A DNA stretch of 64,000 nucleotides from Litomosoides sigmodontis (GCA_963070105.1 OY718803.1:3082507-3146506), one strand, 5' to 3'. Shown: positions 31,821 through 44,715, counted from the first letter of the stretch. Notes: generated from the sequence alone by a model not told the origin. Made by a program: numbers and translations.

Positions 31821-33820
31821 GCCACTTATGTTTATACCTTGTAAATTTATTCCTAAAATTAGAAATGCAAATGAAAGTTGCTGAAAGATACAAAGTGTGT
31901 GTTGCAGTAAGCCGATCAGTTTGTTGATTTTTGCTTGTATTTTTGGAAATATTTTCTGAATGAAATGGAATAAAATTTATTAGCTTCGATAGAATTAAAC
32001 TGAAACGGTTAATCTTTCACAGATTATTTCATTGAAAAAGAGATATTTTATTTTATTTCATTTCTTCTCCAACTACCATTCTCTTCTAACACATTTCATC
32101 CTACGTTATATCACTTTTATGCATCATATATACATCTACGTCAATCATTAATTTACTTTCTTTATTCACTTATTCATTCGTACGTACGTACGTACACGTA
32201 TGTATCTGTCTATACCTCTTTATTCATTTATTTTTTGTTTTTTTTTCTTCCTCTTTCATTAAAACTTAATTCATCCATTAAATAGCTGCACTGTTGTGAT
32301 TGTCAATTTGGGAAGTGAAAATTATTTATGCTGAGGTCAGTGTATCGCCATCATCATCATCGTGAGCCAAATATATGTGTGAAGAAGGGAACAACAGTTA
32401 AAGGAAGGGTCAAAATATCCTCTGTCTCTCTCTCTCTCTCTCCTTCTCTCCTCACTTTCATTCACTTCTCTTATATATCTTAGAAACTCTTTTCGATATA
32501 TCTATGCATAGTAAAGTATCGATAACTTTTTTACACAATTCCGCTCGAGCTATTTCCTTCCACATATGTTTACTGCACTATTGGCTTTCTTTTATACATG
32601 TATACTTCTCCTCTCTCTCTTCCCCTCCCTCTTTTTCTCTCTCTCTTTCTCACTCGTATTTGATATCAAGTTTTCCTATCTATCTGATAATAAACTATGA
32701 ATGATTAGATGAAATCAAATTGGAATATTAGGAAACACGAAGAATCGAAATGTCTGGCCTAATAACCTTCATGTATTATTATTACTATTAATAATAACTG
32801 TTATTATATACGGTAGTATTGGGATAATAAAGTAAAAAAAAATAATGTTTTATGGGCGGTAGTCAATAAAATGCGAAATGAAATGGAACGAAATGAAACT
32901 GTGGGAAGAACAACGGAGGGAACATTTCGAAATTGTCTTCGTCATCGCTTATGTTTGTCAAGCGAAAATGTTCCCTCATTGTTTTCCTCTGCATGAACTG
33001 AAGTGGGAACGCATGAAAGTGGTGTGCGTTTGTTTACTTTATTCAATTATACGTCAACAAATCACGTCACTCAATTAGCACTTTGAATAAACGAACGAAA
33101 ATTGAACGCTCTGCTAATTGTTTCCCTAATTTTAACCGTTAATCATTACTGTTCTGTTCATCTTCCTTTTAGCTAGAAAAATTCATTCATTCGTATTCAT
33201 ACTGATTTTAAAATTCACTTGGAATGGTGCGGAGGCGTAAGGAAGAGAGTAAAGTCATTTACATTAAGGCCTTTGAGACAAAGTTTTTTCCATCTCGGAG
33301 ATATGTTTGCAGTTGGTCGTATTCCTTTGGGTTTTCATATTTTCAGGAATAGAATTCAATTCCTCGTCGGAAAACGTTTTCCTTCACCTTCCACACTTTA
33401 AAATTTAAAATAGAAGTGATTTTCAACCGAATCACTCAATTGAGCATATTTTCAATTTCATTGGTATTACCACTCCCTATTACGAATTTTCCATTCTTAA
33501 TTGGAAAAGTCTTTTCTTTCTCTTTCTCCCTCTAACTCTCTCTTTCCGATTGTAACAATAAGATTTTGATGTTGTCAAATGGAGGAAAATGAAATGAAAA
33601 TATCCGTGAAACATTGATTGCTTGATACTAATCTCAGTTATAGCATGCGAATTATCGTCGAAAAAATGCGCGTTGTTTTGTTAGTTATACTTTTCTTGTT
33701 TTTTTTTCAGACTGAAACATCAACTTTCTAACTTTTGCTTGAAAATTAGGATTCGTTTGTGACTTCATCACTTGTTTCGTTTAACTTTTTGTCATCCATC
33801 TAAAATTGAAAGAAAGGAGA

Positions 33821-36800
33821 ATGCTTTTGGAGTTAGCTAGTTCATTTGCTAATCGATTTGCAACCAAAGGATACGGTATTTTTGACCGTGGTGATGAAAC
33901 ACCTGTCATAAATGATCGTGATTTGGAGAATCGACGACAAGTATGTTTCTGGCTAAACATCCCGTGGAAAATTTAGCTTCACAGAAAATATTATGGTGAT
34001 TTAAATTTCATCGAAAGATGTGATCATTTTTTGTAACAAGAATATTTTCAGATTGATGAAATTTGTCGCCCTCTTATGGTCAATGATGATGATTTAAAGC
34101 GAATGATGAGTGAATTACTTAAAGCGATGGAGAAAGGCCTGGATAGCAAATTTGGTTTCTGTTTCATCTTTTAATTTTTGAACTTCAAACATGAAGAAAG
34201 ATGAGAATGGAAGGGAAAGGGATCATTTTCTAAAATATTTTAAAGTTGCAATGAACGATGAGTGAATATGAAAACAGCTTTTGATGATAATTTTTCATAT
34301 TGAAATCGCTTTCTGTTTGTGGACTAAATTATGCTCGGATTTTACGCGTTACCTGATACGTGGAAAAAAAACACTTTGTATCGCTGTTTTATTTAGCATC
34401 AGTAGCAGCAGTGAAAATGTTGCCTTCCTATGTGCGTGCAGTGCCCAATGGTACTGAAGTTGGAAATTTCCTTGCGCTCGACCTTGGGGGTACCAATTTT
34501 CGTGTGCTGCTGATTAAGTTGGATGGGCGAAATGCTGAAATGACCGGAACAATTTTCCGTATACCAGAAAATATAATGCGCGGTACGGGCGCAGCGGTAT
34601 GTGAATAAAAAAATTCAATATCCCTATTTTTGTACCCTTCATTTTGTTTAGCTAAGCGGAAGACTGTTTTACAGCTATTCGATCATATTGCTGAATGCAT
34701 GGCTCGTTTCATGGAGGAGAAGAATATTAAGCAAAGTGGAAAGCTTCCGCTTGGTTTCACGTTTTCATTTCCATGTCGGCAGGAGAATCTGACGTGTGCG
34801 AAACTTATCAATTGGACTAAAGGTTTCAGTGCAAGTGATGTGGAGGATAAGGATGTCGTCACTCTGCTACGTGAAGCTTGCCAACGTCGCAAGGTTCAGC
34901 TTCATGTGTTAACGTGTAAAAAAGGAAATAATATATTACATGTGAATTATCATGGATTTTTTCCAATGAAGTTGTTATTTGTTATAGAAACTAAATAGTT
35001 TATATTCAGTTTTACTTTTTAGGACATTGACATCGATGTCGTAGCTGTTCTAAACGATACAGTTGGTACGTTGATGGCTTGCGCATTTAAACAGAATACA
35101 TGTCAGATCGGTGTTATCGTTGGTACAGGTACCAATGCATGCTATATGGAAAAAATTGAAAATTGTGATAAAATCAAGCATTTACATCTGGAAGAAGATG
35201 ACATGCCAAATGAGGTATTTAAATTATTGAACTACATTACTTTGCACTTCGAACAACGAGAGATTTTTTTTTCACGAAAGAGTGAAAAAAAAATTGCTCA
35301 AAGAAGTTTTTTTCGAAAAAACATTTAGTGATTAATTTGAATGTAGAAAATCGTTGTAGTTTGCGTAATTTTAGATGATCATCAATACGGAATGGGGAGC
35401 ATTTGGAGATGATGGTGCACTGGAATTCATACGTACTCGTTTCGATCGTGAAGTGGATGAGAAAACGATTAATCCTGGCAAGCAATTGTAAGATTTCCTT
35501 GACATCTCTTTTTTTCTCATTTTTTGTTGCAAGCAAAAAATACATCATTATATGCTCGTGAAATTTTGAAAAAAAAAAACTGGCCGATTCCTATCAGTGT
35601 GCTTTGATGGCACGATCGAATTGGATCGCATACAAAATCATTTTGTGAAATTATCACTTTAACAAGGCATTTTTATTTTATGATTTGTTGCTTCCTAAAT
35701 GTTGCAAATATCTGATGATGCTAAACTACAAGCTAACAATTTGAATATTTTTAGTTAGTTGTTTGTTAACAGTTTCTCTCATTCTCTGTGTCTCATTCAT
35801 TCTTTCCTTTTTTATGGTAACAATTTGGTATTAGGTTTTGTTGAAAGACTCAAAAAATGTTTCAGTATTGCTGGCCAGTGAATGAATGAATGAGTGAGTG
35901 GTAGTGATGCAATACTCTCTATTACTGTGTGTGCAAGCTGTGGATTATTTTTTTTCTCTCAGCTGAAAGAAAATGAATGTTGCAATTAATTTCTATTTCA
36001 ATTCTATCGAGTAACTAATGAATGGACAACAAAGAGAGAGATAGAGAGAGAGAGAGGGAGAAGGAGGAAAAAGATAAACTTTTTGAGAAAGGGTTTTCAA
36101 TTGTAAAAATGTTTTTTTTTTCGGCATACATTACAGGAGCTTGTGCTTAGTGGACTCGCAGTTAGACTCGCAGGCTTCACTGCAGCGGCGGTGTTTTTGG
36201 AAGTCTGTATATTTGTGTGAAATTTCTACGGGGCAAAAGCACGCCTATCAATTGACGCCGCCGCAAAAATTTTCTGGCTGCGAGTTGCTTTAGACGTACA
36301 CAAACACATATACTACACTGCTTCTTGATTACTTCTTTTCGGTACTCTATGAGTTGCCAAAAAGAGCAGTGAATGATGATGACTGAAGGCTGGTAAGGAA
36401 CTGCAGAATCTTGGTCACAGCACTAATAAAATTTTCAAAAAGCGCAAATTTTAAATTGAAAAAGAAATTGTTGAAAGTTTGAATTTTTTTTATCATTTCA
36501 ACAACTAATGAATAGCTTTTTATTGTTGTTGTTTCTGCTGCTACTACTGCTGCTGCTGTTGTTGTTGTTGTTGATGCTATTTTAGTGTAAATTTGACTTT
36601 TGTGCTAAAGAAAAAAAAAACTAATGAAATGATTTTTCTTTCAACAGTTTCAACGTGTTTCTTCTTTTTTTTTTTTACATGAAAGGCAGGCAGGATTTTT
36701 GATTGATACGTTGTGACCTGTTCTGCATGTAACGGTTTAAGTTCAAAGGTGTAAAAGTGAAAGTGTCATTAAGTAACAATTGAGACTTACAGATTCGAGA

Positions 36801-38032
36801 AAATGATCTCGGGTATGTATATGGGCGAAATTGTTCGTGTCATTCTAGCTCATCTGGCACGCGAGAATCTACTTTTTAATGGCGATTATGAAGCAATTTC
36901 AAAGCCACACTCATTCCCCACCAAATTTGTTTCTGAAATTGAAAAGTATGCTTTTTTTTATTAGTGTTGTTAATCTGTGAAAATTAGAAAACATAGAAGA
37001 GGAAAAGCTACAATTTGATATAACTATAGAAATGTTGACACGGCAATGTTTGATGTTAGGCCGTCATTGAGTTGCATTTTAAGATTGTAAATTTGAAAAA
37101 TTAAATTAATCTTTCCTCTATCGTAGTTATTATTAAGTACTTTAAAAAGAAATCAAGTTCCTCATTGATTCTTACTCAGCTTAATTTTGCTTTAGAGAAA
37201 TTATGGAAGATGAAGATCGGAATTTCGTAAAAACAATGCAAATTTTGGAGGAAGTTGGAACTGAACAAGTAACGGTTGCTGATTGTATCAGTGTTGCATA
37301 CGTCTGCTCGCTTGTTAGTACGCGGTATATTGTTTCCACCTTTTTCTCAACTACTACATTAGGAATATTCATATTTAAATTGCATTTGAAAAGCATATCG
37401 ATCAAGTGTAATTTTTTATTCATGTATTCCAAAAAAAAAAACGAACAAATAAACAACAAGCAAAAAATGATTGTTTCAGAGCTGCGTACTTATGCGCTGC
37501 TGGCATAACAACATTACTTAATCGAATGCAAAAACCATTCGTGACAGTTGGTGTTGACGGTTCAGTGTATCGATTTCATCCCACTTTTCCACGACTGCTT
37601 GATGAGAAAATACAGCAGTTGATTGATAAGAAATTAAAAGTATGTTTTTAAATTGGCAGTATATTTTTATTTCTATGTGTTCGTCTGGAAAAATGAAACA
37701 GCAACATTTTAGTGATTATACAACACTTAACTGCATAATGCTGTGTTTTAAAGTATGTGTGTGTGTGTGTGTGTGTGTGTGTATTGAATTCATAACTGTT
37801 ATTTCTATTGCCTTTTAACCGTGTAACCTAGGTTTTTTGAGGGGAAAAAAAGGTAAGAGGAGGATTGAAAGTATGTACATTAAAAAAAAAACTTTTCAAC
37901 TTTTATACTAAATGATTTGCTTTGCAGTATCAGTTGATGCTGTCGGAAGATGGAAGTGGTCGTGGTGCAGCTCTAGTAGCAGCAGTTGCATCGCGAATTC
38001 GAAAAAGTTGTTCGGAAATGTCTTCTAATTGA
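33821..38032 (+). CDS. HK: Hexokinase
   Basis: Ten exons: 33821-33940, 34052-34154, 34397-34596, 34675-34893, 35023-35214, 35375-35487, 36793-36945, 37196-37324, 37480-37639, 37928-38032 (497 aa, one hexokinase unit). It phosphorylates glucose to glucose-6-phosphate, the first step of glycolysis. Motifs in order: [33 protein letters not shown] (phosphate 1), [11 protein letters not shown] (sugar binding), [14 protein letters not shown] (with the catalytic Asp), [64 protein letters not shown] (adenosine binding). An in-frame TAA just before the ATG at 33821 supports that start. A TTTTTTTTTCAG acceptor-like site 110 nt upstream may be a leader splice site. Intron 6 is long (1.3 kb) and repeat-rich. 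All donors are GT. Confidence 0.96.
36132..36300. other. GC-rich imperfect inverted repeat inside hexokinase intron 6
   Basis: The left arm contains ACTCGCAG (twice) and GCAGCGGCGGTG; the right arm contains GACGCCGCCGC and CTGCGAGTT, which can pair in the correct order around a loop of about 60 nt. The block contrasts with its AT-rich intron. It could be a decayed miniature element or a structured RNA; no target-site duplication is obvious. Confidence 0.4.
36519..36576. repeat. Mixed TTG/CTG trinucleotide repeat in hexokinase intron 6
   Basis: Runs of TTG, CTG and CTA triplets. They lie in an intron, so they are not translated. Confidence 0.85.
37755..37782. repeat. (GT)n microsatellite in hexokinase intron 9
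   Basis: Uninterrupted GT dinucleotides between hexokinase exons 9 and 10. Confidence 0.95.
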
Positions 38033-38806
38033 ACTTATGCAGCCATTTTGCTCAGATTTTTGCAAATTATGGGTGCTAATCCAAAATTTGTTTCTTTTTT
38101 CTTCTCACTTTCTCTGCAGACTTGTTGAATTTATCGTTGACATACAGAATTTGCTCGACTGTATCTCTTGTTTCATCCATATAGCTTTGTCCCGTATTTG
38201 CAACAGTGGCAAAATCAACAACAGCAGCAATGAATCCTGAATTCAATTTGTCCATCGAGCAATTTATATTTGTATTTTAACTTATTATTAGAGCTATAAT
38301 ATTTTCGTAATTTCCGAAAATTCTCCCTATCAAACTGTGATTTCACTCTTTTTCAAAAATTCAATGCATCCATAATCTTTAAAATTTCTGCATTAATTGT
38401 ATGCCACCGACATACCGTGAATTTTCAAAATTTTAGGATATTTTAGAGATATGATCTTTTTCTTGCAAAAAAAAAAACATACAGATCATAAAAGAATACT
38501 AAGGAAAAAATGAAAATTTTTGGAAGTTAGACAAACATTTTCACGAATTTTTCCTTATTTCTCTTTTACAAAATTTACCCTTTCATATATGTAATTGCCA
38601 GAATTGAGCTAGTTAATCGAACATTCATCACATTTGATATGTTTAAGTTTTACTGACATGTTGAAGCTCTCCTTTTTAAAAAATTTAAAATTTTCACTCC
38701 AAGCCAACAACATAACATTTTTTTCATTTTTTTGAAAAATTTTCGAACATTAATTTTTTTTCGTCTCATTCGTCCGTTCATTTTTGAAATCTCAGAACAT
38801 TTAATC

Positions 38807-38916
<110 letters not shown>

Positions 38917-39789
38917 AAGATTTACCCTTCAAATGAATATTTCTTTAAATATTTAGTTTAACCAAAAATGTCCAAATTAAATGCAATAATCTACTCGTTC
39001 GTCGTTGGTAAGGAAATAACACAGTTAATTAACAAAATTTTTTTACTTTCAAGTTAGCTACAGTATTACATTGCTATAAGAGTTTGTTTTTTGTTTTCAA
39101 ATCGTAGTGGTTATGAGTGTGCTCAGAGGTAAATTTAAAACAATAGATAAATGAACGGTTGAATTATCGCTAACAATTTATCAGTTGTTCATTGAATTGT
39201 CGGTCGTTGAAAGGGAAGGAAAGATAAGAAAGAAGTTAGCAGTTTTAGTTTTAATTTTTGTTTAATTAATATAGCACATTTTTTGTTTTGTTTTCTTTTG
39301 CATCATTCATCCTCTCCCTCTATCTCTCTTTCTCTGTCCCTCTCTCTATCTCTGTCTTTCACTCCGTCATCTCATCTAATTCTATTCATTTTTAATATTC
39401 TTGAACTACAAGAACTTATCTATGGGATTATTGAAGTAATATTCGTATTTTTATCAGACATTGAAATTTCTCAATATCTTGTAGCTTTTTTGGATAACAA
39501 TTTAACAAAATGTAATTTGAATTTTCTTTTCTCTGCAACGTAATATCTCTTACAATCATTGATATTGTTTTCTTTCCTCTCTGCTCTGTTTTCCAACCTA
39601 GGCTGTTTAGTTTTTTCGTTTCTTTTTTTTGTGCAAAATTTCCAATAGGTTTGAATTTCTGCTATGCTATATATTGTACGCGCAATAAACAATATTCAGT
39701 GGTTTTTGTTCCTTTCAAGTACACGTAAATTTAGGAAGACAAACTAAACATTTCTTCCGGAACATACCGGTTTTATATGCTAAAATTTC

Positions 39790-40440
39790 GAAGGCCTAAT
39801 TTAGAGAATTCAGACGCGTATGATTGACATACTCTCCCGAAGAGTTAGGGAATCTTTCACTTTCGGGCTTGTAGTGATGAGCCTCATCTCTTTCCGGTTT
39901 ACGATCAACTATTTCAATTCCTCCGCTATGTGAGAGTAATTCTGAAACAGTGCGATGCTATAATGCTCGGCAAAGTTGTTGAATTGCTTAAAGAAGGTAT
40001 TGCGCAGTAACAGATATTCGATAACACTGTTTGCTATTTGGTGGCGGATGTCTTCAAAGGTTTCGGTAACGTTTATTCTACCTGTATTTTCAACTCTCAT
40101 CATTGCTGGAGAAGTACTACAAATGTGGGCACTTGAAGCTAGTGATGTTCTCGGCTACCCTTCATCGCTTGCTTAGGTAACTGCAAATCATCCAGTAATA
40201 CTCGCTTCAGGACACGTCTGAGATCATTAAATCGCCGAGAACGTATTTGAAACTTTCCACATCAGTGAATGTGGAACTCCCTTTTTCAATATGTTAATCA
40301 GTTTTTTGGCTTTTCATTTTTTTTTACTGATGGTTTTTTGGGAAGTTTGTCATCGACCTGACTGCTCGTTAGGACATTTCTAAGATCCTTAAATGATTCA
40401 CTAGGGAACTAAATTCTCTCTCGGAAGTATCGGGATTTAT
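39790..40440 (-). pseudogene. Decayed protein-like segments of unknown origin
   Basis: On the minus strand several stretches look protein-coding but are split by stops: RRFNDLRRVLKRVLLDD with LQLPK (near 40240-40175); a related SFKDLRNVLTSSQVDD with KLPKK (near 40400-40340); FFKQFNNFAEHYSIALFQNY (near 39990-39930); KPERDEAHHYKPESERFP (near 39900-39845). The first two resemble each other (F.DLR.VL, DD, LPK), which suggests an internal duplication. I recognise no family. It could be a dead gene, a retroelement remnant, or exons of an unrecognised gene. Confidence 0.3.
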
Positions 40441-40875
40441 ATATTACGGATTAAGATGTACAAGATGTATATGCTTTGGTGTAGGCCGCAAATCCTCCCG
40501 GTCCACTTGTCGTCGGTATGCCACTTTTGCTTTGTCTGAAGTCAGTCAAGCTAGACTGACGGCTAGCTAGTCACCCCGCCTGTCCACTGACTGCTTTGGT
40601 ATAAGACGGATGGACTGGTGGGTGGTTGGTGGTACTTCCCTAACGCATGCTGTCGACGCTGTCCATCCTCCCACGCCCTTTGTCAGCTGGTTTTTCTGCT
40701 GTGAACACCCGCGTCCCGGTGGACATTGGACTTTGAACTGTGTGCGCCGTCATGTTGTATTCCTCATCAGTTACGCAAATAGGGACGAAGGCCGAATGAC
40801 TCTTTCATCGCCGTCATTTGTTCACGTATTGTCATAAAAATTTCTCGGAAATTGTCCACTGAAGTAGAGGTAGCG

Positions 40876-43275
40876 ATGAGTGGAATACGACTTTTCTTAG
40901 GTCATCGTCTGCCAAAAAGGCATGATATTCTTGTAAGTATAATGTTTTGCCTTTATTTTTATTGAGTTGCATATATCTTTCTTCTTTTTGTAAAATTTTA
41001 GAACCTCAAGGAAAAAAACCTTATAAAAAATTTCAACTGGTCGTGAGAAAAGAAGTGAACAACTCGATGAGAAGTGTAAAAAATGACACTTTTTGATTTC
41101 ACCAGCGTGGTTTTTGAGAAATGAAAGAAATATTTTCTTAGAGTGCTTTCCTAATTGGCTGATTTAAAATGATTTCTACTTTTTTCAGCAAACAGCTTTT
41201 CGGTTTACGAGTACGTTGGTGCTCGCGGAACATACTGGTGATAAGCTGAGTCCGATAACGTTAAATGCCGTTAATGCTGCTTCAGGATTAGGTGAAATAT
41301 CCGTACTTGTTGCTGGCACGGATATCATGAACATCGCAGAGAAGGTAATTTCCTTCAATAATTTTTGCTTTACCTGGCCTAACTTTATTGATTGCAAGTG
41401 AACAAACTTTCAGTACGAAGAGCTAGACACTATGTAATTAGCACGTAGCATTTATGAAATATAAGTTACCATGATACGGGCAAATTATGGGGCATCTCTA
41501 TATCTTTTATCAGTGTTTTGATGGACGAGTTAGTGTGATAAATTTTTGTCAGGGGTTGCTTCAGTGATTAGTCTGCTTGTCGAGATGCGGTGAAAGTACC
41601 TATTGTAATTTTTTCATATTAATTTAAATTAACTGCTGCAGGTAGCAAAAGTGGAACAAGTCAAACGAGTTTTTATTGCGGATCATGAAAAACTGAGGCA
41701 TCAACTTCCAGGTTTTTTCGCATAATTTGTTTCTTTCGGATTTGTATCTTTTAAAAATCTCTCACAAACTTTTGGTTATTTATAAGAGATCGGTTCTTTT
41801 GATCTTCTAAAATTGAAGCATTTTTTAGAACATGTTGCGAAGACTGTGGAAACACTTCAAAAACAGTATAAATTCCACTATGTAGTAGCAGGAGCTTCAA
41901 CATTTGGTCGTGATGTAATACCAAGAGTCGCCGCTCAATTCGACTGTGCTCCTGTCACTGATATCATTGCTATTCACAGCAGTAATACATTCACGCGACC
42001 TACTTATGCTGGCAATGCCATATGTAAGGTAAAGTTTTCTCTTATAATTTAATCACTGAACTTCTTAAGTAATGGTATGAGTGCAAAATTTGTTTAAAAT
42101 GACATCTTATTTTTACTGTTATGCCTTTTTGCGACCGTATCACTTCCAGGTAAAAAGTGATGCTCCAATAAAGTTCTTGACTTTCCGAGGAACAGCATTT
42201 AAACCAGCGAAAGAATCTGGTGGTGACGGCAAAGTTGAAAAGGGTATGTACAAAGTACGAATTCCATTTTTCTAATTCATGTGAATAGCTTTTCTTGGAG
42301 TGTTGTTCAGTATAGGACTTTGTCACTACCTAGCACTTTGCAAGAACTGCGCCAACTACTTCATTTCTTTTGGGCAACAAATGAGAATGCTTTTTTACTA
42401 TGAATTTGAGATTTCAATAAATTGCATAGTTTTCAGCACCTGAAATAGATTTCTCATTTGATGGTGTTGAATTTTTGTCGCAAGAGTTACTTAAATCGGA
42501 ACTACCAGATTTGCAAAATGCGAAAGTGATAGTTTCGGGAGGTCGCGGTGTCGGTTCAGCAGATAATTTTAAAATTATTTATGAATTGGCTGGCAAACTG
42601 AAAGCAGCAGTGGGTGCATCACGTGCAGCAGTTGATGCTGGTTACGTTTCGAACGAATTGCAAGTTGGACAAACGGGGAAAGTCGTTGCTCCGGTAATTT
42701 TTTGATTTAAATACAGTAAGTTAGATCTAAATGGATTAAACTTTATGAGTTAGCGCTTAGTTTAGAACTAGGTCCTACAAAACTACGGTGAAACTTAGAT
42801 AAAACTGCTGTTTGTTTTTATTTAAGGCTGCGGTTTTCATCATTTATGTTTGAACGAAATTTCCTTAAGTATAGTACAGGTTGTCTCTTTTATCGTTCTA
42901 AATTCCTCTATAATGAATTATATTCTCAAAAATCTGCAGGAGCTATACATAGCAATTGGTATCAGTGGTGCTATTCAACACACAGCAGGGATGAAGGATA
43001 GCAAGATTATTGTGGCAATAAATAAAGACCCAGACGCTCCGATTTTCGAGGTAACTTTTTTGAAATTTGCATCTATTTAACTTCACCGATGGACGACCAA
43101 CGACCAATGATTGCTCCATTTTTTTCGATGGGACGCAGTTTTAAAGCAAAATGTTTCGTATATTTGAAGCCGAGAGTCAACATTCAATAGCGATAAGATT
43201 ATTTTTCAGATCGCAGATATTGGGCTAGCAGCAGACCTCCACAAAGCTGTCCCTGAATTAATCAACGCATTGTAG
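40876..43275 (+). CDS. ETFA: Electron transfer flavoprotein subunit alpha, mitochondrial
   Basis: Eight exons: 40876-40932, 41189-41344, 41642-41711, 41829-42028, 42150-42243, 42437-42693, 42940-43050, 43210-43275 (336 aa; human ETFA is 333). With the beta subunit it passes electrons from acyl-CoA and other matrix dehydrogenases to ETF-ubiquinone oxidoreductase. The N-terminus ([16 protein letters not shown], then FRFTST) fits a matrix presequence. Domain I includes [33 protein letters not shown] and [10 protein letters not shown]. The C-terminal FAD domain has [53 protein letters not shown] and [20 protein letters not shown], covering the ETF-alpha signature. All introns are GT-AG. No partner gene lies nearby. 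Confidence 0.97.
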
Positions 43276-43639
43276 ATAATTTTTTAATTAATGAAACCCA
43301 ATTATTTTCTTGATAAAGAAAATAATCTTAGATAATGTGCTTTTTTATTACTTTTTATTATTTTTTTATTTTTTATTACTAATTAATAAATATCTCACTT
43401 TTGTGAAAGAACTGCTCACATATAAATACTATTTTGAAAGTCTAAATATATTGCTGTATTACGATGCATCATGTTGTATAACTTTCTCCTAATTCACAGT
43501 AATACAATATGATGATTTTGAAACTGTATACAAAGCGACGAAGTTCAATAATTCCAGTCTGTCATTTCATACCCATTTTCAACTAAGATGCATTAGGAAA
43601 CAAGACGAATAAATTCTTTTGCCAAATGCTTGTTGACAA

Positions 43640-43695
43640 CAATAATATCATTAGGTAACGATCGATATCAATAATATCATTAGGTAACGATCGAT
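43640..43695. repeat. Two-copy tandem repeat, 29-bp period
   Basis: CAATAATATCATTAGGTAAC followed by GATCGAT occurs twice head to tail, essentially identical. The perfect copies suggest a recent duplication. Confidence 0.95.
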
Positions 43696-44101
43696 TTTAT
43701 GTAGTTCCGTATAAAGCAAAATATTTAATAACACGTCTATATATGTATATATATGAAAATCCTACTTCCATGCGTTTAGAATTGGATTAAATCTACACTG
43801 CTGTAACTGGATAGTTTCCAAGAATTAAAAATTTCTGAATTGGGTTACATATTCGCATTACTCAAATATTAAAACAGAGGCTGAAAGACTGTACATGAAT
43901 TTATAGTGATGGTTTGTAGTAATTTTTCATTAAAAAAATGGGTTGTTAAATCATCTAAACCAATGAAAATTAAAGGAAAAAGTGAAAAAGAAAATAACAG
44001 TGAAAATTTAGAATTAAAGAAAGATTTTGAAGCTTAATAACCGAATCAGTGCTTGTTCATCCAACAAATTTAATTTCAACAAACTGTCTGAACGCATTTT
44101 A

Positions 44102-44254
44102 AGTGTGTGAATACAACACCAACAGATACACTTCTTTGTTGTGCCCATTGACCGAACGATTGTCCGCAAGATCGCAATCCCTCACCGCAGAACAAGCCAC
44201 ACACACATTAGTGAGTGAGGTGATCAACAACAAGATCGCCAAAACGGAGCTCAT
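44102..44254 (-). CDS. Possible signal-peptide-bearing small peptide or exon
   Basis: A minus-strand ATG at 44254 opens a 51-residue frame beginning MSSVLAILLLITSLTNVCVA, a textbook signal-peptide shape, followed by CSAVRDCDLADN. A donor-like GCG/GTGAGG lies just after the likely cleavage site, so this may be the first exon of a secreted protein. No partner exon was found, and there is no family match. It overlaps no other gene. Confidence 0.25.
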
Positions 44255-44650
44255 TGGTATTTCGCGGATCGTAGCTTTTAACATTACTGATATGATCTCG
44301 AGATATTCTCGAAAACTTTCCTTCTTATCGTCTCGTATTTGGCTTATTGAAGTTATACGATTTTTAAGTTATACAACTATATGCATTTAAATTAATAAGC
44401 AAATATGCACTGATCTGCAGATCGTGCTGAATGTACCGAGACATCAGAACGGTACATTTCTTCACGATGCTACTAAACTTTCAGCTGGTATTTTCACAGA
44501 TATAACTGAATCAGGTGCTTATCGCAGTGTAAATAATAATGGAAATAGTAGGTCAGTGTTGTCTCTGTGTGTATATGAGCATGCACTGGCTATGTCGAAC
44601 AGCTGAAAAGGTCACCTGATATTCACTAATGAGTATTATTTTATGATTAT

Positions 44651-44691
44651 AATTATACAGGTTCTTACCGGAATTATACAGGTTCTTACCC
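44651..44691 (+). repeat. Tandem duplicated acceptor-like motif upstream of CUS2
   Basis: AATTATACAGGTTCTTACC occurs twice with a 21-bp period, ending about 25 bp before the CUS2 ATG. Each copy contains TATACAG/G, so the duplication gives two possible leader-splice acceptors. Confidence 0.8.
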
Positions 44692-44715
44692 TGAAAAGTG
44701 ACGGTAGAGAGTGAT

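Larger units (their letters stand above)
23953..33820. other. Long repeat-rich intergenic region upstream of hexokinase
   Basis: Nearly 10 kb of very AT-rich sequence without a recognisable gene, except for one exon-like island at 29159-29294 (listed separately). It carries many pyrimidine microsatellites, a GT repeat, duplicated direct repeats and a GC-rich two-copy repeat near 30.8 kb. It may hold the distal promoter and regulatory sequence of hexokinase, and perhaps non-coding transcripts that cannot be seen from sequence alone. Confidence 0.55.
43276..44715. other. Intergenic region between ETFA and CUS2
   Basis: 1.4 kb, AT-rich. It holds an AATAAA about 330 bp past the ETFA stop, a 29-bp tandem duplication at 43640, a possible minus-strand signal-peptide exon near 44254, and a duplicated acceptor-like motif just before CUS2. 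Confidence 0.55.

Noticed and set aside
31306..31893. Minus-strand frames rich in Glu-Arg (ERERER)
   Set aside because: They are translations of (CT)n repeats read on the other strand; no domain, no splice context.
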